From positions 250,501 through 314,500 of the forward strand of contig LSRY02000051.1 of NCBI GenBank assembly GCA_001643675.2: DNA of 64,000 nt, in the 5' to 3' direction. Positions 24,601-36,820 of this stretch are shown here, one piece after another. This DNA is from Monocercomonoides exilis. Lineage: Eukaryota > Preaxostyla > Oxymonadida > Polymastigidae. Under the pieces are notes generated by a model that was given only the letters and a program-made list of their open reading frames with translations, did not search any database and was not told the origin of the DNA. The number at the start of each line of letters is the position of its first letter. The first letter of the stretch is position 1. A program made the position numbers and the translations under genes.

Positions 24601-27600
24601 ACTGCTCACTCCACTTCCTCCTCCTCCCCCGCCACTGCTGCCACTAAAGACAGAATACGCATATTCATCGCCAGCACATCTGTGCAGCTCAGAGTCTCTC
24701 TGACACAACAGCCGCAGCATCTGTGGGGTTGTCACAGAGAATGATGACTCATCGATGAATGGGAAAGGCAGGCCACGTCGAGTGAATGGATGGATGGGAG
24801 TGCGAAAGAAGGAAGTGAATGGCTCATTGCCTGGCTGTGGATGCTCACACATCAGTTGAGCAAACATCTGTTTGTCTGACTGTTCTTCTTTCTTCACTTC
24901 ACTTTTATCACCTTCATCATCATCGGCTGTATTTGGCAGAAGCATCTTGTGCTTTTGTGCCTCCAAATGCATTTCTCTATGCTCGTCACCCAATTTGCAT
25001 GCTCTGAAGAAGTTGCTCAGAATGTCACTCACAACATTCGGACGCAGAGCACTTGGCGGAAGAGACAGAATGGCAAAGAAGACACACTCAGCAATACCTG
25101 CATTGCCAGCTGGATTCGACGGATGTGCAGAAGAAGAGGAGGAAGATGGAGAAGCAGTTGGCAGACGAAGGAGAAGCGAGGCGAGGTGCGCTAAGATGGT
25201 CAGGCGCTGGTCGTGCCAGGAAGAGAAGGAGAAAGAAAGAGGGGGCATCAGAGAGAGAAGAGGGGAAGGGGATAAAGAGGAGCCTGATCGCTCGTCATAA
25301 AAGACAGAAGGAGGAAAGAAGAAAGGAGATAGTGTGTTGAGTACAATGATGTCCCCCGAGTCAGACGAAGGCAGAGAAAAATGCATTGGCGAAGAGGAGG
25401 ACATTCCAGAAGGAGAACTGGCAGACATGGAAGGAGAGAAGGAAGCATGTGCCAGACGAGGAGAGGCAGAAAGTGAATTCGACACGAGAGAGAATGAACC
25501 AATAGGCATAATTGCAGGCGACGATATTCTCATCTGTGCAGGAGAGTCATAAGCAGGAGAAGGAGAAGGAGACGACAGGCCATCGCCTCTGTCTGCTGCT
25601 GTATTTGGGCTGGAGACAGACAGGTTAGGTGAAGAGGAGACAGGAGAAGTGGTCAGAAGAGAAGAAGACTGAAGAAGCTTCTTGCGCTGCATGTGCATCT
25701 CGCTCTGGTGCATGAGGAGGAGGAAAAGAGAATGCATTGAGTGCAGAAGGAGCTTCTTCTTCTTGTACAGCACAGCTACATTCACCATCGTCGTTGCAAA
25801 GCATCTTTTCTGCCTCATCTGCAGTGCCAGCTGCTCCATTATCACGACTGACCTAACTGAAGAGAACGATGATGAAGACACAAGAGAAGGTGCAGCAAAG
25901 GAAGGGTTGGGCTTCGATGTGTATGAGAGTGTGAGGGTGGTCAAGGCAGGTGCAGCGACCGTGCTGGCTATTTTTGTGGAGGTGCTTTCCATTCGGAGGG
26001 CGCTGTTGATCATCTGAATGGTGCGCTGCCTGTTGATCATCCGCAGCTCGCGGGCGAGAAACATTGAGAAGTAGCAGCAGATGTGCTGAAGAGCGTGCGG
26101 CACACAGAAGCGCTGTGAGTGGACAGCAATGGTTGATGCCATCTGGCTGCCAGAAGATGCAAACAGCGGAAACAGCCGTGTGGCCTCAGAATGATAGTAT
26201 GTGACTGCACTCCCTATGCGCTCAGCTATGTTGTTCAGCTTCCGCTCGATCTCTCTTTCCATCGCCTCTTTCTGTGCAGCTGTGATGGCACCGGGGGAAG
26301 AAGGCGCGCCTGGTGGGAGTGTTGTCATAGATGCCTGTGCGAGCATGGGGAGATGCACATTCAGGTGCAGCTGGCACCACGCCACCATAATCTTTGCCCA
26401 GTGCATGTGGTGCAGCAGACGGGCATCCTGCAGATCACGTTCGAGTGACTGGTAGAGCGTCAGGGCAGAAGGGAGTGCTCCAAGAAGAAGCACAAGGTCT
26501 GCTTGGCGTATGCGGAGATACTCGAAGGAGGTTGCGGAGATGCTGGTAATCATTCAAAATTATAAAAATTATAAAAATTATAGTTACATAAGAAATAGTC
26601 ACATAAGATATATCAATGATAATTACAATAAATAAATAAATAAATAAATAATACTAATAAGATCAGACCATGTAGTTCCGTCAGGGTATTTGTTCATCTT
26701 CCTCTCTGTTCCAAACAGCCCACCCCATCTGGCACTCCCACTGCCTGGCCCGCCGCCTTGTTTCACGTCTCTCTTCACTCTGTTCTGTTCTGTGCAGACA
26801 TAAGGCAGAAAGAACAGCGCAAGCAGCTGCAGCATCAGCTGCTCAACATCATTCAGATTCTGCACAGACAGATAAAGTCCCTTTGCAGATGGCTTGGCAG
26901 ACGAAGAAGAGGACGACAAATTTGTGTATGAGCCATATGCACCACGTGGAGAGTATATCGACGCCACAACAGGCAGCGGCGTGAGCGAAGGAAGCTCGCC
27001 TCCCATGAGAACTGACTGCGACGGTGGGAGCGTTGGGAATGTGAGTCTGTCGCTCTGAAAGCGGTTGATCTTGTTGTGTATTGGGGCAGGCTCCAGCTGA
27101 GCCATGAGCATCTGCTGCGGAGAGAGCACATTGTGTGCATTTCCCCCACTCACGGCAGTTGTCACGCCGGTGCCTTCCTGCTGCTTCGACGGCAGCGCCC
27201 CGACGAAGAAGAGCGGAGTGGCTGAGTGCAGCCCGCTTGACAGGACAGTCGAGACAAAATTGGGAAACTGCTCGCGAAGCAGCTGCTTCTGCTTGGAAAT
27301 GGCAGAAATGGCAGATGTGGCTTTTGTTGGTGCTTTGCGACGGCTGATGTCAAAATGTTCTGGAAGAGAAGGAGGAAAAGAAGGAGAAGGATTTCGTTTG
27401 GGAGATGTTGGAATGTCATTTGAGAGTAAATTGATGCCATCTGAAAAGAGGCCACTTGAAGAGCTCGATTTATTGCTGATGTTAGCAACACTCAGCATTG
27501 TTGCAGAAGAAGAAGAGGAAGAGGAAGAAGCAGAAGAAGCAGAAGATTGAGCTGACATTATTGACAGTGCTGTCTGAGAATGTGTCTGCTCTTCCAATGG

Positions 27601-28977
27601 ATTTGACAGAGGATCCACATTAGACAGCGCGGTGAAGGTGATTTTGGGAGAAGACATTGGAGTTGTGTCTGAAGGTGCTGGTTGTTGTGATGCGTCTGCT
27701 GAAGACGATGTGTTTTGCGAGACAGTTGTTTGATTTTCAACCTTTTGAATATGTTCATCAAACATTTCTTTGTTTTCTTTCTTTTTTGGTTGAGCAGCTG
27801 ATTCTTCAGCTCTTTCATCAAAGTTCTTTTCTTTTTCTTGCATTGTCGCAGAGTCTTTGGTGCTTTGTTGTTCTGATGCTTTGTCTCTTTGTTCCTTTTG
27901 CTCTCTTCTCTCTCTTTCGCTTTTCATCTTCTCGTGTTGTATTTTCCATTCTGTTTCCCGACTGTTTATTTCAACACAGAACACATGCATCTTCAGCTCA
28001 GACGCCACAAGTGCAAGAAGATAATCGATATCTACCTGCTTTTGCGGATCTCGCTCGTTGTTTTCTTCCACAGAATGAAGAAGCACAAGAACAATTGGCG
28101 TATTTGGATGAGAAAAACAGTGGGTCAAGGACTGTGGAAGAGCAGTCTGAAAATAAAATTTTGTATAAATTGCAAACAAACATAATGGAGGAATTAATTG
28201 TTTGTTAAAAAAAATATGTGTGTCAATAAGAATAGCAAACATTCATTCGTTGAAGCAATTTGCGAAAGGTGCCTATTACATCATCTTCCAAGGTGCTAAC
28301 AACAGCAATTGTACCAATTGGATGATAAATGGAAGTGTAATTTGTCATAAACGCAGCCCTTTGTATTATTTTCATGATTTCACTAAACCAAGGAGTTTTA
28401 ACATGATTGAAAAATGGAAGTAAATGCTGAACAGAAGATGTCGAAGCACCATCAAGAGTTGATAAAGAAGTGCAAAAAGCTGGAATATCTGAGATAAGAG
28501 GCGGTAACGATGGGTGATTTGATCGCATGCATTCCATTAAAGCTTCTTCAATTGAATTCATCTGAAAATGCAAAAAATAAATGATAAATACATGAAAATT
28601 TTTTGAATATACATACAGATTCCATTTGTTTAAGTTCCAATAGTGTCACAAATTGGACCTTAAATTCTTTAACTGTAAACTGTTTCTCTTCTGCTGTCAT
28701 AATTTCAACTTAACATTCAACAAACGTTTGTGACAAAATAATATAATATTTAAAATGTGAATTGTGACGTTTAAAGAAAGAGAGAATATAGATTATAAAT
28801 TCAATAATTCAAAACAAAAATACCATTTGTTTGTAGAATCGTAAAAGGGTCAAAAAGCTCTTTTACAGAAAGGTTATTTTTCGTACAAAGATCTTCTGCA
28901 AGCTGCGATGAAAGAAGAAGTACCTGAGGCACAGGACGCAATCCAAATACATCTGTTGCATCCCAGAAATCTCCCAT
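16572..28977 (-). CDS. TRAPPC8: TRAPPC8/Trs85-like TRAPPIII subunit, polyserine-inflated
   Basis: Likely the TRAPPIII-specific subunit that directs Rab1/Ypt1 activation in autophagy and Golgi traffic. Seven exons (28977-28824, 28693-28617, 28561-28241, 28146-26669, 26542-16963, 16846-16728, 16647-16572) give about 3,934 aa, against about 1,400 in animals. Trs85-like blocks in order are VLLLSSQLAEDLCTKNNLSV, HPIGTIAVVSTLEDDVIGTF, NTPIVLVLLHSVEEN, a FLPYVCTEQNRVKRD segment followed by GGLFGTE, and a helical block YLRIRQADLVLLLGALPSAL with TLYQSLERDL. The C-terminal end is a beta-rich tail, SLFDVNTVTVAVSGG. Between them lie long Ser runs, acidic and Lys-rich stretches and short Pro or His runs. 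The assignment rests on motif order recalled by eye; another TRAPPII/III-type scaffold is the main alternative. Confidence 0.78.
26625..26655. repeat. AAAT tetranucleotide repeat
   Basis: Tandem aaat units in the intron between exons 4 and 5 of the TRAPPC8-like gene, just after the donor side on the minus strand. Confidence 0.7.
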
Positions 28978-29118
28978 AGAAACAAAATGTTACAAAGGTC
29001 TTTATTGTTTAAGAAAACAACAAGGAAACAAGAAAATTGATCTTTGTCTATCTGATTAAGGTTATTTTTGGTCAAATTGAAAAAATGCGGTTAAGTTGAT
29101 CAATTTCAAAAAATTTTT

Positions 29119-31839
29119 ATGACGGAAATACCAACGTTAGAAAGTGTTTTATCGCTTGTTGATTCTCCATCTTACAGCGAAGATCTTAGAGCTGGTATTT
29201 TTGCTGGAGTGACAAATCTTTTCAACAAGCCTCCATGGGAACAAGCTTCAACCGTTCTTGGTCAAAATTTAACTCCAGAGCGTACAAAGCAGATGATATT
29301 CGCGCCAGTTGCTCAAGACATGCTATTTTACCCTATATTAATATCATCTCCACCAGGAAATGATCGTACGCATCCAATGGCTAAGGTTTTATTCATTTTT
29401 GTCTTTAATAATTGTCAGTTAAAGAATTTTTGAAAAAAGACTCAAATACCTTTTATTACAATGTTATATCTTGTTCATTCAAAGAATTGGAATTTGGTGA
29501 GACCTTTTATTGTTGCCGGAGGACTTCGTGTTTTAGTTTGAAATCGCTAAAAATTGAAAGATATTTAGAATATTGCCAAATTTTTTGTTTCATTTAGGTT
29601 TCATTGTTCACATGCCCTGTTGAGCAAATTAGAGGGCAAGCATTGTGTGTTTTCAATTTGTGCTATAATTGAATATTTTGAATGTAAAAATATGTTTTAA
29701 AGAGAAATATTTTTGCAGATTTCGAGTGAGGAAGTATTTGATTGGTTCAGTGATGAAAATGTTCAAAAAGATATGCTCGTTTTAACAAAAATGAGAGATC
29801 TTTGCAACGATGGCATAATTTACAATCTTTTATCCAATGCAAAAAGTGTGTAAATTTTATTAAAATTTTTAATTTGCATGATCGTTTTTATTAATTTTCA
29901 CATTCAATTTGTAGCGCACGCTTCATGGCAGGCACTTCAAGCGCTTGCCTTCTGGGTGTCATTTATCCGTTTTCGGTTTACTCGAAATAGAATACTTCGT
30001 TTTAGGTTTGATTCAAACAATCCTTTTTTTTTTTCAAAAAAATCTGAAATGTGAAAAAAAAAATATATTTAATCATAAAAGCAAAGGATTGCTGAATGCT
30101 ATTAGAGATTGGAAGTCGGGGGATGAAAATGATGACGCAACAAAGAAAGCAGAGGAAGAACTGAGGCGTAACTTATATGAAGACTTCTCACGTTTTCCTC
30201 TTGAAACCACAAATTCCAACGACGAAAAAAAGAAAGATGACATGCAAAGAAAAAAACAGACAGAAAAAACAGATGAAAAATCCACAGAAAGCACAACAAA
30301 TGATTCAAAGAGCGAAGAGCCAGTTACAAAAATCAAAATTGAAGCAGAGCTTGATTTGACCAAAGACCAAGAAAAGATGAAACGAGCAGAAGAGCGAAGG
30401 AAAAGAGCACAGGAGATGAACAAGAAGCAGGATGGACAGCAGGATCATCCATATCCTCCTCCTTCATTCCCAGCTGAATCAACGCTGACTGCTGAGCCAT
30501 TGCCCACTCCGCCTTCTCTAACAAATACACCATCATCATACAAAGAACAAGGTTTGATTGCTATTTTTTCACTAGCATCCTTTGTAATCTATTCGATCAA
30601 TTAATTTTGTATAATTATGCAATTTTATCTTGTTGCATTGAACTTTTTTTCTCATTCATCTTTTTTTTTCTGAATTCTTAAGGAAATAAATTGTTCCAAA
30701 AAGGAAAGCTGGATGATGCACTTGTGATGTACAGCAGAGGATTGGAAGTGTCTCCGATTCATCCTTATGTCCTCAGCTGCGAAATGCCTCCTTTCCCTTC
30801 ACTCGACAAAAGCAAGCAATATCCATATCAACAGAAAGATACTCCTGAGGTTGATGACTCTGCATCATCAAGTCAATCTGCTTCAGCTTCAGCTTCTTCT
30901 TCCTCTTCCTCTTCCTCTTCCTCAAGCACATCATCGAAGCAACCTTCTTCTCAGTACAGCATCGCCAATCAGCCGCTTTCGTCAGTGAAGTCTGTGTTCT
31001 CTGAGGCTGGTGTGTCCACATATCTCTCGCTTCGCCTCAACAGATCGCTCTGTCTTCTGCAGCTGTCGATGCGGCAGAGCATCATGTCAACCACCGAGCA
31101 AGATGCATTTGACAGGGCTCTTCTGAATGTCGTGGAAGACACCACAGTTGTGCTCACTATCGACCCTTCAAACGCCAAAGCGTGGTATCGGAGGGCAAAG
31201 GCATTTCATCTTCTGCAGATGGATGAAGGTTTGACTGGTCGTTTTTTTTTAACATTTTTATAGTTATGTTGTTTGTTGTTTATATGAATTGACGCATGCA
31301 GAAGCTTATCGGGATATAAGGAAAGCGCATGAACTTGGAGAAAGCGAGGAAATCGATCAGCTTTTAAAGCAGATTGAGGGAGATATTCACAGAACTAGAC
31401 ATCCAGAAGAGCATGGTTTGGTTGTCATTGATTGTCTTTAATTTGTAAGAATATTGTTTTTGTCTTATTTGACTTGCATCACACATATTTCCCTTGGACT
31501 TGTCTTTTTTGTGCTTTTTCTTTTCCAGAGCCCGCAACTGTTGGGCTGACGTTTGATCCAAGCAATCCATCAAATCCATTCACACAGCTCACAGAAAAGG
31601 AAAGGAGAGAACGAGAAGAGAGAGCCAGGCAAAAGAGTGGCATATCAGCTGACGAAGACGATGCTGAAACAGCATCCAAAATAGAAAACAGGTTTTCGGA
31701 GCAAACTTCTGTGCAGCAAAAGACAGGAAGACAAAAGGCAACAATTGAGGAGATAAGCGACGAGGAATACGAAAAGGAAAAGGCTGAAGAAGAGAAAAAG
31801 AACAAAGAAAAAGAACTTTTAAAAAGCAAAGTGAGCTGA
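29119..31839 (+). CDS. Helical-repeat plus TPR domain protein
   Basis: Probable co-chaperone or scaffold, with no precise family name. Nine exons (29119-29385, 29485-29535, 29598-29648, 29719-29845, 29915-30005, 30082-30551, 30683-31228, 31302-31415, 31529-31839) give 675 aa. The N-terminal third looks armadillo/HEAT-like (WNLVRPFIVAGGLRVL and EVFDWFSDENVQKDML). A charged linker follows. The TPR block starts with GNKLFQKGKLDDALVMYSRG and ends with NAKAWYRRAKAFHLL, split by a Ser-rich insert of about 45 residues. The C-terminus is Glu/Lys-rich (ISDEEYEKEKAEEE). The frame stays open for 28 more codons after the TGA. Only 141 bp separate it from the divergent TRAPPC8-like gene. Confidence 0.82.
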
Positions 31840-31926
31840 TTGTTCGATGCTGTTGAGTTCTATTATTCAACAAAATATGAGGATGCTGTTGCAAAAATGG
31901 AAGCTCACTTGAAAGATTTCATTTGA

Positions 31927-32358
31927 CACGTGTATTTCTGTTGAATTTTCAAGATAACCATTCGTTATTCTCAACTTTTGCATTTGATTAGTTGATTTTC
32001 GTTGCTATTTTATAAGCTTTAAAAATTATTGTGGTGAACACAGTCAGTTGCAATCAAATGAGCGGTGTTGAATGCTTTGCTTGTTTCATTCAATTAAGAA
32101 CAACACTAAAATATTTGGATAAAATAAGCGAAATTTTCTGACTAATAAACAATTGAATGAAAAAATAGCATATAACTAAAACATTGATGTGGATGGGGTC
32201 AGCAATTCTCAAAACAAAAAACGATGATAAGAAATCTCCTAAAAACGCAATGAAAAAGCAAGGGAAAAATCATTTGAATATGAAATTACAATCGAAATGT
32301 AGAAAAAAGCAAAGATCAGAAATAACAGCAATTGTGATTTGAATTTCACTCGATAACT
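31927..32358. other. Intergenic, convergent
   Basis: AT-rich gap between the TPR gene (+) and the Rab gene (-), probably 3' UTRs and terminators. Nothing else is seen. Confidence 0.6.
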
Positions 32359-33311
32359 CTAACACGAGCAAGTTCCAGAGTTGGATGATGCCTCGTTGTC
32401 ATCAGGAACTATAGGCAGAGCAATAAAAACATATTAAAACAAAAATTAATTTCATTAAAAAATTAAAGAAAAGTAAATCTATTAGAAAACCTATTGGCTC
32501 TGGAGCAGGATCAATCGGAATTGGATCGGTTGCCGCGCTTTGAACAAAGTTGGTATAAATTTCTAAATTATCATTTGCGAATCAAAATGTATTTTGCAAT
32601 ATAAATTGCACTACGTTCAATAAAGTTCATACCATGAACAATAGCTTGAAATGCAATTTCAACATTCGTTGATTGCAGCGCAGATGCTTCAATAAAAAAT
32701 AGTGAGTTACGAACAGCAAATGCTTTTGCTTCTTCAGCTTGAACCACTCGCATATGTTTCAGGTCGGATTTATTCCCAACAAGCATTATAACAACGTGAG
32801 GATCAGCGTGTTCGCGTATTTCCTTCAGCCAACGCTCAACATGTTCAAACGTTTGCCTTTTTGTTATGTCGTAAACCAAAAGTGCACCAAGCGCCCCGTG
32901 ATAGTATCTAGAACATTCAAAAATAGTGGCTACAGAAAAACAAAAAATGTTAATTTTTTTGCATACGCATTTGTAACAGATACGAATCTATCTTGACCGG
33001 CTGTATCCCAAATTTGAGCCATGATCTTTTTGTCTCCAATTTGCACGAGTCGATTCGCAAATTCCACTCCAACTGTCATTTTTGATTCAAGATTAAACTC
33101 GTTTCTGGTGTATCGAAGAAGAAGATTTGACTTTCTAAATTCCACAAAAAAGCATCAAATCATCAACTAATTTAAAAAAGAAGTCATTCAAACCCAACTC
33201 CAGAATCTCCACTAAGGACAATCTGGGAATTAAATATTTGCCAAATCCACTTATTTTGAAAGCAAGAATTACGAATCAAACTTTGAAAAAGAAATCATGA
33301 TCACTTGCCAT
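32359..33311 (-). CDS. RAB11: Rab11-family small GTPase
   Basis: Small GTPase of recycling endosomes and post-Golgi carriers. Six exons (33311-33282, 33222-33194, 33134-32967, 32907-32633, 32562-32491, 32408-32359) give 207 aa. Motifs are complete: P-loop GDSGVGKSN, switch I with [21 protein letters not shown] and [31 protein letters not shown] and [20 protein letters not shown] are typical of Rab11. The C-terminus ends TCSC, a Cys-x-Cys signal for double geranylgeranylation. The first two exons are only 30 and 29 nt. Switch II reads [13 protein letters not shown], slightly unlike the usual GQERYRAITSAYY. Confidence 0.92.
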
Positions 33312-33451
33312 TTGCAGTTAATTACAATACTCAATATAAATATAAAAATTGAGCTCTTAGGCCCTGGTAAATGTATTAAAAGATCTATTAAAATATTAAA
33401 ATGTAATTTTCGATCAAAAGCAAATAGCGGTTGTGGTTTATTGCTTCATTT

Positions 33452-34519
33452 ATGAGCATAAACCAAAAGGCTTTCGTTTCTGGGTTTGAAGATGATGATG
33501 AAGATTCTTATTATTTGCCTGGAACTACGGAATCAGAAATATTCGATGAAAAAGAGTTTGATGAAGAAATAAATGAAAGTGAATTACTTGATGTTGTTAC
33601 AAACTTGTGGAATGAATATGCTGATATATTTACAGTTGGTTGTGTTCCTTCAAAGCACAAACTGGAGTCAATTCCGTTTTCTCAATCGTTATCATCTGTT
33701 AATAATTATTTCCTTGAATTTTTTGAAAAGCAAAAGAAACATTTGTCGTCAGTTGAAAAATATTTTCCCCAGTGCGCTTCATTATTGCAACAAAGAGTTT
33801 ATACAATTCATATTCAAAAAGAACTCCAAACAGAAAATCTTTCAAAAGAACAACATTCAATGGAATTGGTGCACAAGAACGTTCAATTGCCAACTCTCGA
33901 TTTGCTTGTTCCTTCACAATCTGTCACTAAACTAATCCTTTATTTACAGATGAAGTTTCAGGACTTGAAGTCCACAAATGGTGATATCTATTTATTTCAA
34001 TCCTCAGATGCTTTTGGTAATATTTCTTCAGTTATACCAACTGGAGTGAAACGCACAGCAACCTCAGAAGGATTTGATGTCATTACATGCTTTGATGGAG
34101 AAGATGATTGCTCGGTTGGAAAGGCAACATTTGAGCAAAGAATTACTTCTTCGGCATGGCAAAGATGGAAAGAAAAAGTATTTGACACCTTATTGCATTG
34201 GCGTCAATGCTTTTATTTTGAAGGTGACGAAGAACTTCAGAAATCCTCGTTACTTGATGAAATGTTTATTTATGAAAATTCAGCTGAAGAAAAACAAGAT
34301 GAAAGCGACGAAGCACAACTTTCTTCATCATCTTCAATTCCTTCATCTTCTTCACCTGTTTCAAGTGATTGCTCAACTCTATCAAATATGATTGATCAGA
34401 TATACTCAACATACTCGCTGGTAACTATTGTTTCTCTACAACCCTCGTTGATTCCACTGGACAAAATTTTAAATTCTTTAAATTCTTTTTATTCAGCTCA
34501 AGTTAGTAAAAAAGAATAA
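33452..34519 (+). CDS. Unknown intronless protein with acidic N-terminus
   Basis: Not recognised. One uninterrupted exon of 355 aa, unusual here because most neighbours have introns. The acidic N-terminus (FEDDDEDSYYLPG) leads into a probably helical region with LLDVVTNLWNEYADIF and YFLEFFEKQKKHLSSVEKYF, then WQRWKEKVFDTLLHWRQ. A Ser-rich linker precedes a final helix, NMIDQIYSTYSLVTIVSL. There is no signal peptide or membrane segment. Base composition and codon use match the surrounding genes, so it looks native. It starts 140 bp from the divergent Rab11-like gene. Confidence 0.75.
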   Translation: MSINQKAFVSGFEDDDEDSYYLPGTTESEIFDEKEFDEEINESELLDVVTNLWNEYADIFTVGCVPSKHKLESIPFSQSLSSVNNYFLEFFEKQKKHLSSVEKYFPQCASLLQQRVYTIHIQKELQTENLSKEQHSMELVHKNVQLPTLDLLVPSQSVTKLILYLQMKFQDLKSTNGDIYLFQSSDAFGNISSVIPTGVKRTATSEGFDVITCFDGEDDCSVGKATFEQRITSSAWQRWKEKVFDTLLHWRQCFYFEGDEELQKSSLLDEMFIYENSAEEKQDESDEAQLSSSSSIPSSSSPVSSDCSTLSNMIDQIYSTYSLVTIVSLQPSLIPLDKILNSLNSFYSAQVSKKE

Positions 34520-34799
34520 AAGTGAATTGTAACAGCTTAACCATTTAATATCAATTTCATAAAGAACTCATGTTTATCGCTTTTGTTGAATGTTGCCAAT
34601 AGCGCTTTTTGAAGGTGTCCCAGAATTATTTATTGAAAAGTCATTTGTTATGAAAATTTTAAATCGTTGATTGAAATCTTTAATTCAGACTAAAAATTTA
34701 GCATTTTTTTTTTTCAAGTAACTGACATAAAGGTTGAAATGAATACAGCTTTAGCAAAGAAAAACAAAAAGAAGGCGAGTATAAAAACATCCAAATATC

Positions 34800-36542
34800 T
34801 CAAAAAGAAGATCCTCTCAGAAGAATGGAATATTGTGTTTTGTTTGTCACAGTGCCTATCGCTGCAAGTCCAAGTTGAGAAACTGTGTGAAACAAAGTGA
34901 AAAATGGATTGAACATAAAAAGAACTTTCAAATAAAAAGAAGCATGCCTGTGATGTAATGCCATGGATGTGCATCGGAAATGCACCAACACGATGAATAA
35001 ACAGTATCCTCATGGCGAAATGATTCCTCAACTGGTGTAATTCTGAAGACAGCACAATAAACATATTTAACAAAAACAATAATAATAATAAATCTTTTTT
35101 AAAAAAAAGTGTTAAAGCGCGAATCAAACCGTTCAGATCTTGTTGAAGATAGAGAGCCAAACAAAGTAGAAGAGCTGGTTACAGAAGATGAAGACAAAGA
35201 AGTTGTTAACCCTCCAGTTGATGCGCCAACGTTCCAGATTTTTACTGCTTTGTCTGTTGACGTTGTCAAAAGAAGTTCATCGTGAAACGGATTGAACGAA
35301 AGAGACTCAACCCTATCAATGCAAGAATCAAAAAAGAATATTCAAAGTGAATCATTTAATTAGTCATTTCGCAATCAGTTTTCAACAATGAGCACAATTC
35401 AAAAAATGATTGAAAATAGAAAAATAAAAATTTGTGAATTTCTTTTCAGATATTTTCTTTGTTATTTCTCTGTTCTCCTTTTTTCGCTCGCAAACCAATG
35501 AGAATGAGCATCAAAAGACATAATCTCTTTTGAAGCATTTCTTGTATCCCACAAAGCAACTGAACCATCTTTACTTCCCGAAGCAAGACGGTATTGCGTA
35601 GTTGGAGCATAGTCAACGCATTTAACATCTCCCAAATGCGCAGTTGTTATTTCCATTGCTCGACTACATAACAATAAAGACAAATAAATTGAAATTATAA
35701 AGTATTTACCAAAAATATTTGTGCATTAATTTCAATATAGTACCTTCCTGTTCGTATGTCTGTAATAACGATGCTTTTTCCGCTTCCGGTTGCAACGTAC
35801 TCTAAATGCAAAGGGTCCCAAGACACTTATCGCGAATTATTTTTTTTAATTCGAAAAAAATTGAGAATAAAAAACAAATTCCATCTTTAATAATATGTAA
35901 ATATACTTGTTAAATTATCTCCACATTTTGTCCAATTATATGGGCTTGGTGTTGATGTTGAAAGTTTCCATTCAGACCCAAGATCAGTCCACAAACTTAG
36001 GCCTTCTTTTGTTAGAATTCCAAGCAGCTTTGGATCGTGTGGAGCTTGAATAATTTTTGCAAGATGCTTGAGAGGAAATGTATACTTTAGACTAATTTCT
36101 CCCATTCTAGAAGTTGGAGCATTATCAAGTAGATTATACATTGCAGTGACAGAGGGAAAACCTGCAATGAGAAAAAAAAAAGAACAGTTGAAACTTTTAA
36201 AACCAGGAAGAAAACAAACCTGGTTTTTCTGGTGTTGAAGTGAATACAAATGAAGGATCTGTGTGAAGTGTAGACATTTGGCGAATCTCTTTTCCATGAG
36301 CAAACACTTTCTTAATTGCAGCTGCGTTTGAAATTGGATCATACTGAACTAAATAAATCTTCATGAACGAGAAAATAATTATAGTATCAATAACATTATT
36401 AATTAGCCTGCTATACTTCGTTGTCATCCTTCACAGAACATGATGCAACGAGAAATAGAGGGTTGTCATCACTCGCCACAGAAGCCGCACATCTGGTGGG
36501 AAGTCCAAATCCTACAATTGCCTCTTGCAGGTCACGCGACAT
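34800..36542 (-). CDS. EIPR1: EARP/GARP-interacting WD40 protein EIPR1 (TSSC1)
   Basis: WD40 beta-propeller that binds the EARP and GARP tethering complexes and controls endosome-to-Golgi and recycling traffic. Eight exons (36542-36417, 36358-36220, 36161-35907, 35825-35744, 35663-35496, 35312-35130, 35042-34948, 34882-34800) give 376 aa. The N-terminus has the family's opening blade (VASCSVKDDNEIYLVQYDP and HGKEIRQMSTLHTDPSF). Later blades include HLGDVKCVDYAPTTQYRLAS with LWDTRN, and SLSFNPFHDELLLTTSTDK with VKIWNV. It closes with FRHEDTVYSSCWCISDAHPW. The last intron uses a GC donor (complement at 34946-34947); splicing it restores the family's C-terminal end. A short Ser-rich insert lies after VKIWNV. 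Confidence 0.9.
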
Positions 36543-36820
36543 AGTCGTGAAGTTGTTCTCTTAATACTTCTGTATCGATAAAAAAATCAGCTTAAAACTG
36601 ATCTTATGTGATCTAAGCCAGAATATAATTCAGTATTTTCGAAAACAGTCTTAACCTTCGTTTATTTGACTGTCAACGGTATTAAAAGCAATAATTTTTG
36701 TGTTTCCCTAAAATTTATGGATGTTTATGTTCTTTAATTTGGTCTTTGTTTAAATTTTAACATTTTGAAGGAAACATATCCCTATTTTGTTTCCTTTGTT
36801 TGTTAATCGTTTTTAAAGAA

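Noticed and set aside
17004-26455. Open frames on the + strand opposite the TRAPPC8-like gene (for example 24872-25300)
   Set aside because: Same cause: shadows of low-complexity codons on the real strand.
28617-28700. Start of the TRAPPC8-like gene at the ATG at 28700
   Set aside because: An upstream exon (28977-28824) encodes a family-typical N-terminus and splices in phase to 28693, which removes that ATG.
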